In this document: positions 6,867 through 13,855 of the stretch, in pieces
Position numbering within the stretch: the stretch's first letter is position 1
Layout of the letters: the number at the start of each line of letters is the position of its first letter
Assembly (NCBI GenBank): GCA_031266335.1
Contig: JAISBF010000047.1
Span: forward strand, 1-33,643
Direction: 5' to 3'
Length of the DNA stretch: 33,643 bases
DNA from: Verrucomicrobiales bacterium
GTDB lineage: Bacteria > Verrucomicrobiota > Verrucomicrobiia > Methylacidiphilales > JAAUTS01
Translations under genes and position numbers: made by a program
The notes under the pieces: model-generated
What the model was told of the DNA's origin: nothing
The model's input: the letters and a program-made list of their open reading frames with translations, nothing else
Databases searched by the model: none

Positions 6867-9538
6867 CAGTCAACTCCGTATTTTTTGAAGAACCACGTTT
6901 TCACCAAGTGAGTCAAGATTACATACGCCAGCACGAATCCGGCAATCCAAATCCAATACGTCCCCGGCAGCGGCACCAGGCCGAGGAAGTTCGCCACGCT
7001 GGGGAGGTACGGCGCCGCGCAGCCGGCGGCGATGGCGGCCAGCGTGGTGAATATCAGCGTCGGGCTGGCCAGGCTTTGCAGGAACGGGATTTTGCGCGTG
7101 CGGATGACGTGCACGATGAGTGTTTGCGTGATGATGGACTCGACGAACCAGCCGGTGTGGAACAGTTTTTCGTAGTACGCGCCGTCGCCCGCTGACAGGG
7201 TCTTGAACAGCGCGCAGTTGAAGAAGTACAGCATCAGGAAAAACGTCGCGTAGTCGAAGATGGAACTGGCCGGCCCCACCCACACCATGAACCGGCGGAT
7301 GCTGGCGATGTTCCACTTGCGCGGGGTGAGGAGATAGTCGTCGTCCACCTTGTCCGACGGGATGCCGATTTGCGAGAAGTCGTACAACAAGTTGTTCAGC
7401 AAAATCTGCACCGGCAGCATCGGCAGGAACGGCAGCCACAAGCTCGCGCCCAACATGCTGAACATATTGCCGAAGTTCGAGCTGGCGCTCATGCGGATGT
7501 ATTTGATGATGTTGCCGAACACGCGCCGCCCCTCGATGATGCCGTCCTCCAGCACGAGCAGGCTTTTCTCCAGCAACACCACGTCGGCGGATTCCTTCGC
7601 CACGTCCACCGCCGTGTCCACGCTGATGCCGACGTCGGCGACGCGCATGGACGGCGCGTCGTTAATGCCGTCGCCCAAGTAGCCGACGACGTGCCCGCGT
7701 TTTTGCAACGCGACGATGATGCTTTCCTTCTGCGACGGCGAGAGGCGCGCGAAGATGTTTTGCCGCTCCGCCAGCTCGCCGAGCTGCTCCTCGTCCAACC
7801 CGAGCAGCTGGTCGCCGGTGATGACCTCGTTGACGGCCAGCCCCACGTCCTTGCAAATCTTCCGCGTCACCAGCGCGTTGTCACCGGTCAGGATTTTCGT
7901 CACCACGCCCGCCTTCTTCAGCGACGCAATCGCCCTGGCGGACGAATCCTTCGGCGGGTCGAGGAACGCGATGTAACCGAGCAGCGTCATCTCCGCCTCG
8001 TCGCTGACGGTGAAGGTCTGCCGCTCGCGCGAAAACTCGCGGTACGCGATGGCGAGCACGCGGTAGCCGTCCTTGCTCAACTCCTCGTACTCCTCCAGCA
8101 AGTCGTTCTTAATCATGTCAATCATCAGATGAATCTCGTCGTCAATCTGATAATGCGTGCAGGTCTTGTAAATATCCTCGACCGCCCCCTTGCAAATCAA
8201 CACATGGTCGCCCTCGTAATCCACGACGACGGACATGCGCTTGCGCTGGAAATCGAACGGGATTTCATCCACCTTGCGGCAGTTGCGCTCCACATCCAAA
8301 TCCGTGTGCGACAAAATCGAGCGGTCGAGCAAATTCCGCAACCCCGTCTGGTAGTAACTGTTCATGTACGCGTACCGCAACACATCGTCGCTGTCGCGGT
8401 TGGTCACATCCACATGTTTCTCCAAAATCACGCGGTCCTGGGTCAGCGTGCCGGTCTTGTCCGTGCACAACGTGTCAATCGCGCCGAAGTTTTGAATGGA
8501 ATTGAGCCGCTTGATGATGACCTTCTTCCGCGACATCGCCAGCGCGCCCTTGGCGAGATTGACGGTGACAATCATCGGCAACATCTCCGGCGTCAGCCCC
8601 ACCGCGATGGCCAGCGCGCACAACAACGCCTGCGTCCAATTGCCGTTGCGCAACCCCAGCACCAGAAACACCGCCAGCGCCATCACCACCATGAACCGAA
8701 TCATCAGCCACGTGAACCCCGCGATGCCGCGGTCGAAACTGGTCCGCACCCGCTGGCCGGAGAGCTTCGCCGAAATCGCCCCGAAATGCGTGCGGACGCC
8801 CGTGTTCACCACCACCCCGCGCGCCGTGCCGCTGAGGACATTGCTGCCCTGGAAACAAGCGTTGGGCAGTTCAATCAAGCCGCGCCCGGTGACGTCACTA
8901 TCAGCGGCGGTCTTCTCCACCGGCATAGACTCGCCCGTCAGCGACGACTGGCTGACGAAAAAGTCCTTGGCACTGAGCAGGCGCAAATCCGCCGGAATAA
9001 TCGCCCCCGCGTGCAACACCACCACATCCCCCGGCACAATCTCCGCCATCGGCACCTCGGACTCCCGCCCGTCGCGCCACACCTCGCAATTGGTGTGCAC
9101 CATCGCCTGCAACTTTTCCACCGCGCGGCTCGACCGGTGCTCTTGGAGGTACGCCAGCACCACACTGAAAAAAATCATCGCTCCCACCAGCGCCGCCGCC
9201 GCGTAATCCGCCGGCGCCGCCGCCTGCCACAACGAGATGACGCAAATGACGGCGAGCTGAATCACCAGCGGGTTTTTGCAGCGCGTCCACAACTCCCGGA
9301 GCACCCCCGCCTGCCGCTTGCCGGCGAGTTCATTCGCGCCGAACTCCCCGCGCCGCTCCTCCACCTGCTCCTCGGTCAAGCCCGCGTCCCCCACCCCCAA
9401 CTGCCGCAACGCCTCCTCCGGGGAGACGCGGCACAACTCGGCCAAGCGTTGTTCATGTTCGGAAACAGTGGCGGCGGAAGCCTGCGCCTCCCGCAAAAAC
9501 ACAGTGGGGTGAATCTTCCCCAAGACTGACCAGAACAT
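6866..9538 (-). CDS. mgtA: Magnesium-translocating P-type ATPase
   Basis: An 890-residue P3B-type ATPase that imports Mg2+ across the inner membrane. Motifs in order: N-terminal cation-ATPase domain (LGVGDAGLTEEQVEERRGEFGANELA), first membrane pair, actuator domain with VPGDVVVLHAGAIIPADLRLL and SLTGES, the membrane motif GLTPEMLPMIV characteristic of MgtA/MgtB, the phosphorylation site DKTGTLT, nucleotide-binding KRMSVVV and KGAVEDI, the hinge GDGINDAPSMRVADVGISVD, and the long KESADVVLLEKSLLVLEDGI block typical of this subfamily. Six C-terminal membrane segments follow. The start at ATG 9538 is not preceded by a strong Shine-Dalgarno. It heads a two-gene unit with the EIIA-like gene. The upstream gap holds a good hairpin but no recognisable M-box or mgtL leader. 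Confidence 0.95.
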   Translation of the reverse strand: MFWSVLGKIHPTVFLREAQASAATVSEHEQRLAELCRVSPEEALRQLGVGDAGLTEEQVEERRGEFGANELAGKRQAGVLRELWTRCKNPLVIQLAVICVISLWQAAAPADYAAAALVGAMIFFSVVLAYLQEHRSSRAVEKLQAMVHTNCEVWRDGRESEVPMAEIVPGDVVVLHAGAIIPADLRLLSAKDFFVSQSSLTGESMPVEKTAADSDVTGRGLIELPNACFQGSNVLSGTARGVVVNTGVRTHFGAISAKLSGQRVRTSFDRGIAGFTWLMIRFMVVMALAVFLVLGLRNGNWTQALLCALAIAVGLTPEMLPMIVTVNLAKGALAMSRKKVIIKRLNSIQNFGAIDTLCTDKTGTLTQDRVILEKHVDVTNRDSDDVLRYAYMNSYYQTGLRNLLDRSILSHTDLDVERNCRKVDEIPFDFQRKRMSVVVDYEGDHVLICKGAVEDIYKTCTHYQIDDEIHLMIDMIKNDLLEEYEELSKDGYRVLAIAYREFSRERQTFTVSDEAEMTLLGYIAFLDPPKDSSARAIASLKKAGVVTKILTGDNALVTRKICKDVGLAVNEVITGDQLLGLDEEQLGELAERQNIFARLSPSQKESIIVALQKRGHVVGYLGDGINDAPSMRVADVGISVDTAVDVAKESADVVLLEKSLLVLEDGIIEGRRVFGNIIKYIRMSASSNFGNMFSMLGASLWLPFLPMLPVQILLNNLLYDFSQIGIPSDKVDDDYLLTPRKWNIASIRRFMVWVGPASSIFDYATFFLMLYFFNCALFKTLSAGDGAYYEKLFHTGWFVESIITQTLIVHVIRTRKIPFLQSLASPTLIFTTLAAIAAGCAAPYLPSVANFLGLVPLPGTYWIWIAGFVLAYVILTHLVKTWFFKKYGVD

Positions 9539-9601
9539 AGGCGACTAAGATGCCGGAAATCCACCAGCTCGGCAAGCCAAAGGCTAACGCGGCGCGACAA
9601 T

Positions 9602-9635
9602 AATGTGGTACAGACCGGATAATCTGTGCCACATT
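9602..9635. promoter_or_regulatory. Inverted repeat upstream of mgtA
   Basis: AATGTGGTACAGA (9602-9614) and TCTGTGCCACATT (9623-9635) are 13-bp arms with a single mismatch around an 8-base loop, 64 bp before the mgtA start. It could be an operator or an mRNA hairpin in the leader. It is not followed by a T run in the direction of mgtA, so a terminator is less likely. Function is unknown. Confidence 0.45.
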
Positions 9636-9717
9636 GTCAGCGGTAACGTTTCACCGCGGATGAACGCGAAGGTGCCCGCGAGCGAGGCAAATAACCAGAA
9701 AACCAAAAAACTCTCCC

Positions 9718-9752
9718 CCCCTCCAATCCCTCCATGTTCTCGTTGTAAAGTG
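9718..9752. repeat. Fragment of the long-hairpin dispersed repeat
   Basis: The stretch CCTCCAATCCCTCCATGTTC followed by TCGTTGTAAAG matches the core of the long hairpin repeats at 22060 and 24363 (CCTCCAATTCCTCCATGTTC then TCCCTGTAAA). Only this inner part is present, without the TTCATTAACGCAAAG arms. It abuts the orphan leader element exactly where a coding sequence would have begun on the minus strand. Confidence 0.65.
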
Positions 9753-9754
9753 TT

Positions 9755-9963
9755 CATTTTGTTGGTCTTAGTTGGTGGTTAAACCGGGGTTAAAACCAGC
9801 GAAAACGGGTTTGGAGAAGCCTTCTCCGCTGACGGAGAAGCCTTTTCTGCTAACGGAGAAGGCTTCTCTGTTAACGGAAAGAGCTTCTCTGTTAGCGGAG
9901 AGAACTTCTCTGTTGCCGTTTTTGGTCCATCCCCGGTGGGTATGGATAACCGCATGGGGAATG
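9755..9963 (-). repeat. Orphan copy of the 21-bp palindrome leader element (5 units)
   Basis: Read on the minus strand, this copy runs from ATTCCCCATGCGG (near 9963) through five 21-bp units (9914 down to 9810) of the form AACAGAGAAGNNCTCTCCGTT. It continues through AAACCCGTTTTCGC, AACCCCGG and AACCACCAACTAA to an ATG at 9757-9755. Each unit is a near-perfect palindrome (for example GAGAAGGCTTCTC). It is collinear with 33312-33480 except for two extra units (42 bp). Behind its ATG there is no gene, only a dispersed-repeat fragment. Confidence 0.85.
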
Positions 9964-9974
9964 TTAGTTGAAAA

Positions 9975-10060
9975 CCGGCCTCGCGCAGAGTCGCGGAGAC
10001 GCGAATTTTTTAATGGTAACTTGTTCTTGGCGTTTCTGCCCGCGGTTTGCTTTTTTAGGT
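9975..10060. repeat. Degenerate dispersed inverted repeat
   Basis: CCTCGCGCAGAGTCGCGGAG at 9979 and TTCTTGGCGTTTCTGC at 10023 are arms of a degenerate inverted repeat whose fragments recur at about 6030 and 12368. Together with the neighbouring elements, it occupies the 879-bp gap between mgtA and the SulP gene. I see no gene in that gap. Confidence 0.4.
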
Positions 10061-10132
10061 TCCTCGCAGTTAGCAGTGGCAGCGCTGACGCCGGCCTCCC
10101 TCCACCGCCCATGCCCCGCCCCTGCGTGAGCT

Positions 10133-10254
10133 AATTCCCCTTCCGTGAAGGGGTGGCCGCGGAGCGGACGGGGTAGTTCAGCGCTAACAGGAACCTCGCC
10201 CCACACGCTGAACTCCCCCGGCGCTCCGCGCCACCCCTACACGGAAGGGGAATT
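10133..10254. repeat. Two-hairpin palindromic repeat, inverted pair (copies 8 and 9)
   Basis: Copy 8 (10133-10185, plus) and copy 9 (10204-10254, minus) face each other across 18 bp. Copy 9 has point changes from consensus (CTCCCCCGGCGCTCC and CCCCTACACGG), so this pair looks older than those at 5.8 and 13.6 kb. It lies about 160 bp before the SulP start. Confidence 0.82.
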
Positions 10255-10417
10255 AGCTCGCGCAAGAGTCAAGGTCAGTGAGAGGTGTTCCGGTGTCAAC
10301 GCTCCCATTGCTCACCGTGAGGAACCTTGTTTTAATTACCCTCCTCAAAAAAACTCTGTGACGTTCCAAATCTCTGTGGTTCTCCGTGGCCAAAAATGTT
10401 AGTTTGACCATGCGAAT

Positions 10418-12133
10418 ATGAGCGCGCTGAAGGACAGGTTGTTTCGATGGATGCCCGGTTTGCCGGAACTGGTTCGTTATCAGCGGATGAATTTGCGGCC
10501 CGATGTGCTGGCGGGGTTGTCGGTGGCGGCGGTGGCGCTGCCGGTCAGCATCGCCTACGCGCAATTGGCGGGGTTCAGTCCCGTCGTGGGATTGTACAGC
10601 ACGATTTTGCCGATGTTGGTGTACGCCTTGTTCGGCACGTCGCGGCAACTCATCATGGGGCCGGACGCGGCGACGTGCGCGATGATTGCGGCGACGCTGA
10701 CGCCGCTGGCGGTGGCGGGTAGTGAACAGTATTTGTCGTTCGCGGTGACGCTGACGCTCATGGCGGGCGTGTTTTGCATCATCGCGGGGAAATGCGGGCT
10801 GGGGTTTTTCGCGGATTTTTTGTCGCGGCCGATTTTGATGGGTCTGCTCAATGGCGTGGGGATTAACATCATCATCAGCCAGCTCGGCAAAGTCACCAAG
10901 CTCGCGTTGCAAGGCCACGGCGTCATCAGCCAGCTGGAATCGTTGCTGCGCCAGTTGCCCGCCGCGCATGGGCCGACGGTGGCGCTGGCGCTCGGCTCGC
11001 TGGCGGTGTTCCTCGTCGTCAAATACGCCGCGCCCCGCGTACCCGCGCCGCTGGTGGCGATGGTCGCGGCGGTCATCGTCAGCGGCGTGTTTGGCGTCGC
11101 GCGCCACGGTGTCGCGGTGGTTGGTGAAATTTCCAGCGCGCTGCCGGCGGTGCATCTGCCCGCGCTGCCGCCGCCGGATTCCGTCGGCACGCTGGTCACC
11201 GGCGCGGCGGGGCTGGCGCTCATCAGCTTTTGCAGCGCGATGTCCACCTGTCGCGGGTTCGCCGCGAAGAACGGCTACGACATTGACGCCAGCCGTGAAT
11301 TCGTCGCGCTGGGCGCGTGCGACCTCGCCTCGGCGTTGTCGCAAGGGTTCGCCATCAGCGGCGCGGACTCGCGCACGGCGGTGAACGACAGCGTCGGCGG
11401 CAAGACGCGGCTGGTCTCCGTCGTTGCGGCGCTGACGGTGCTGCTGGCGCTGTTCCTGTTCACCAACCTCATCGCGCTCATCCCGACGGCGACGCTGGGG
11501 GCGATACTCATCGGCTCGTCGCTGGGGTTGATGAACTTCCGGCAAATCTGGAACCTGCGCCGGTACAGCCGCGCGGAGTTTCGCATCGCGCTGGCAACGC
11601 TGGCGGGCGTGGTGTTGATTGGCGTGATGGAGGGTATCGTGCTGGCGGTGACGCTGGCGCTGGTGCGCTTTTTGTCACGCATCGCGCGCCCGCCGGACCA
11701 TGAGTTGGGGCGCATCGCGGGGATGGACGGGTTCTACGAGCTGGCGCATTATCCCGAGGCCGAGGCGGTGCCGGGATTGTTGATTTACCGTTTCGAGTCG
11801 CCGCTGACGTTCTTCAACGCGGATTATTTTCGCCAGCGCGTGTTGCAACTGGTGGCGCGCGCGCGCGGGCCGGTGCGGTGGGTGTTGCTCGACGCCGTGT
11901 CCATCACCGACAGCGACATCACGGGGATGCTGGCGGTGAAGCGGCTGGAAGGCGAGTTGCGGGCGAAAAACATCCGGCTGACGGTGGCGGGGCGGGAGGC
12001 GGAGTTCAGGGAATGGCTGGATGCGCGGGGCTTGCGCGTGGAGGACGTGAATATTACGCTGTATCCGTCAAGGCACATCGCGCTGGCGGCTTATCTGGAA
12101 GCCTCGCGCAAAGACGTGGAGACGTGGGGTTAA
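10418..12133 (+). CDS. SulP family anion transporter with STAS domain
   Basis: A 571-residue inner-membrane transporter of the SulP (SLC26-like) family, expected to move sulfate, bicarbonate or a related anion. The N-terminal signature is LRPDVLAGLSVAAVALPVSIAYAQLAG (SulP), followed by VVGLYSTILPMLVYALFGTSRQLIMGPDA. About a dozen hydrophobic segments extend to residue 425, including FAISGADSRTAVNDSVGGKT in the second half. The C-terminal STAS domain (about 450-560) contains LIYRFESPLTFFNADYFR and WVLLDAVSITDSDITGM, the conserved loop often phosphorylated or nucleotide-contacting in the family. The gene stands alone between repeat pairs. The substrate cannot be told from sequence; a neighbouring carbonic anhydrase or sulfur gene would have helped, and there is none. 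Confidence 0.92.
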   Translation: MSALKDRLFRWMPGLPELVRYQRMNLRPDVLAGLSVAAVALPVSIAYAQLAGFSPVVGLYSTILPMLVYALFGTSRQLIMGPDAATCAMIAATLTPLAVAGSEQYLSFAVTLTLMAGVFCIIAGKCGLGFFADFLSRPILMGLLNGVGINIIISQLGKVTKLALQGHGVISQLESLLRQLPAAHGPTVALALGSLAVFLVVKYAAPRVPAPLVAMVAAVIVSGVFGVARHGVAVVGEISSALPAVHLPALPPPDSVGTLVTGAAGLALISFCSAMSTCRGFAAKNGYDIDASREFVALGACDLASALSQGFAISGADSRTAVNDSVGGKTRLVSVVAALTVLLALFLFTNLIALIPTATLGAILIGSSLGLMNFRQIWNLRRYSRAEFRIALATLAGVVLIGVMEGIVLAVTLALVRFLSRIARPPDHELGRIAGMDGFYELAHYPEAEAVPGLLIYRFESPLTFFNADYFRQRVLQLVARARGPVRWVLLDAVSITDSDITGMLAVKRLEGELRAKNIRLTVAGREAEFREWLDARGLRVEDVNITLYPSRHIALAAYLEASRKDVETWG

Positions 12134-12203
12134 ATTCAAATAAAAAAGGTGGTTCCTCGCGGTTATTGATGGAATAGCTAATGCCGGAACAACCTCGCCG
12201 ATA

Positions 12204-12325
12204 AATTCCCCTCTCGTAGAGGGGTGGCGCGGAGCGACGGGGTGTTTTAGCGTTGGTGCTCTATTCCCTGAAACGCTGAAACACCCCGTCGGCTTGCGCC
12301 GCCACCCCTCTTCGAGAGGGGAATT
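12204..12325. repeat. Two-hairpin palindromic repeat, inverted pair (copies 10 and 11), compensatory variant
   Basis: Copy 10 (12204-12254, plus) and copy 11 (12272-12325, minus). Instead of the usual CCCCTTC-CGT-GAAGGGG stem, both copies have CCCCTCT-CGT-AGAGGGG or CCCCTCT-TCG-AGAGGGG. The two sides of the stem have changed together and still pair. GGGGTGTTTTAGCGTT replaces GGGGTAGTTCAGCGTT in copy 10, and copy 11 carries the matching AACGCTGAAACACCCC. The pair fills the 282-bp gap between sulP and ychF; an extra AGAGGGGAATT follows at 12330. Confidence 0.85.
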
Positions 12326-12415
12326 CTGCAAGAGGGGAATTAGTCAACGCGGATTGTTCCGGCGTGCGACTTGGCGCGAGATTGCTTTTTTTGATTTTCC
12401 CCCTAGCTTGGCTGG

Positions 12416-13540
12416 ATGTTAAGAGCAGGAATTGTCGGCTTGCCGAATGTGGGCAAGAGCACGTTGTTCAACGCCGTGACCAGGACGCGCAAGGCGCCGG
12501 CGGCGAATTATCCGTTTTGTACGATTGACCCGAACGTGGGTGTCGTCGTCGTGCCGGACGCGCGGCTGGAGGTGCTGGCGGGGATTTCCAAGGCGCGGAA
12601 GATTATTCCGGCGACCGTTGAGATTGTGGACATCGCCGGCCTGGTGCGCGGCGCGAGCCAGGGCGAGGGGCTGGGCAACCAATTCCTCGCGCATATCCGC
12701 GAGGTGGACGCCATTGTGCAGGTCGTGCGCTGCTTCGAGGACGCTGACATTCACCACGTGAGCGGCAGCGTTGACCCGCTGCGGGATATTGAGGTGATTT
12801 TGACGGAACTGATTCTCGCGGACTTGGCGTCGGTGACGAAGCAGAAAGACCGGCTGGCCAAGACGGCGCGCACGGGGGATAAAAAAGCCAGGGCGGAAAT
12901 CGCGGTCATTGAAAAACTCGAGCCGCATTTGAACGCGGGCAAACCGGCGCTGACGCTGGACTTGGGCGACGATGAAAAAAGCATCGCGCGCGGCTTTTTC
13001 CTGTTGTCCGGCAAGCCGACGATTTTCGCCAGCAATGTGAAGGAAAGCGACCTTGCCGCGCTCGCCGGCGGTGACCGCGACGGCGTGGTCGGCGGGCGGG
13101 TGAAGCAGGTGGAGGATTATTGCGCGACGCACCTCGGCGCGGAAGCGGTCATTATCAGCGCGCAAATTGAATCCGAGTTGATTGACCTTGAACCTGACGA
13201 GCAGCGGGCGTTTCTCGCCGACCTCGGCGTGGCGGAGTCCGGCGTCGGCACCCTCATCCGCGCGGTGTATCATCTGCTCGGTTTGCGAACCTACTTCACC
13301 ACCGGCGAGAAGGAGACGCGGGCGTGGACTATTCACGCCGGCGACAAGGCGCCGGCGGCGGCGGGCGTCATTCACAGCGATTTTGAGCGCGGTTTCATCG
13401 CCGCCGAGTGCATGGCTTACGCCGACTTGAGCGTCCTAGGCAGCGAGGCGAAATGCCGCGAGGCGGGCAAGCTCCGTGTCGAGGGCAAAGAGTACACCGT
13501 ACAAGACGGCGACGTGATGGAATTCCGCTTCAACGTGTAA
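12416..13540 (+). CDS. ychF: Redox-regulated ATPase YchF
   Basis: A 374-residue Obg-family P-loop NTPase that prefers ATP and associates with the ribosome. The G1 motif [15 protein letters not shown] is at residues 8-22, followed by [18 protein letters not shown] (switch I). G3 is [20 protein letters not shown] and is characteristic of YchF. Then [13 protein letters not shown], a coiled-coil helical insertion (about 130-200), and the C-terminal TGS domain ([17 protein letters not shown] through [19 protein letters not shown]). The ATG at 12416 is supported by the conserved start [15 protein letters not shown]. Length matches the family (about 363-375). It stands alone between two palindromic repeat pairs. 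Confidence 0.96.
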   Translation: MLRAGIVGLPNVGKSTLFNAVTRTRKAPAANYPFCTIDPNVGVVVVPDARLEVLAGISKARKIIPATVEIVDIAGLVRGASQGEGLGNQFLAHIREVDAIVQVVRCFEDADIHHVSGSVDPLRDIEVILTELILADLASVTKQKDRLAKTARTGDKKARAEIAVIEKLEPHLNAGKPALTLDLGDDEKSIARGFFLLSGKPTIFASNVKESDLAALAGGDRDGVVGGRVKQVEDYCATHLGAEAVIISAQIESELIDLEPDEQRAFLADLGVAESGVGTLIRAVYHLLGLRTYFTTGEKETRAWTIHAGDKAPAAAGVIHSDFERGFIAAECMAYADLSVLGSEAKCREAGKLRVEGKEYTVQDGDVMEFRFNV

Positions 13541-13590
13541 CACTGACGCGGAAACACTTCCCACCGCGCCCCGGCTTCCCGCGTTAGCGC

Positions 13591-13766
13591 ATTCCCATTC
13601 CGTGAAGGGGTGGCCGCGAAGCGGACGGGGTAGTTCAGCGTTACAGGAAATGGGAAAGCCGAAAGGAGAAAGTTGATATTATTTCTGTTTTCAGCTTTCG
13701 TCTTTCTGCTGTCCCAACGCTGAACTACCCCGTCGCTTCGCGCCACCCCTTCACGGAAGGGGAATT
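13591..13766. repeat. Two-hairpin palindromic repeat, inverted pair (copies 12 and 13)
   Basis: Copy 12 (13591-13642, plus) and copy 13 (13716-13766, minus) face each other across 73 bp of unrelated sequence, the widest spacing in the window. They lie between the convergent ychF and PEP-CTERM genes (315-bp gap) and are the last members of this family that I see; the remaining 20 kb has none. Confidence 0.85.
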
Positions 13767-13823
13767 AAATACTATACAGCGTCGTGAAATCAGGCGTTCG
13801 CTGTGGAGCGGGGTTTGTTACCC

Positions 13824-13840
13824 GCGTCGTGCCACGACGC
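13824..13840. terminator. Short perfect hairpin downstream of PEP-CTERM gene
   Basis: GCGTCGTG (13824-13831) and CACGACGC (13833-13840) form a perfect stem 16 bp after the stop codon of the minus-strand PEP-CTERM gene. It is not followed by a clear T run, so intrinsic termination is uncertain. The flanking text resembles a dispersed repeat seen in related genomes. Confidence 0.4.
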
Positions 13841-13855
13841 GCGTGGCGCTATTAT

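Noticed and set aside
7370-9529. 719-codon plus-strand ORF opposite mgtA
   Set aside because: The minus strand has the complete MgtA motif set; the plus frame is low-complexity Arg/His/Gln, typical of a shadow in high-GC DNA.
10253-11545. 430-codon minus-strand ORF opposite the SulP gene
   Set aside because: Arg/Gln/His-rich shadow of a clear membrane transporter.
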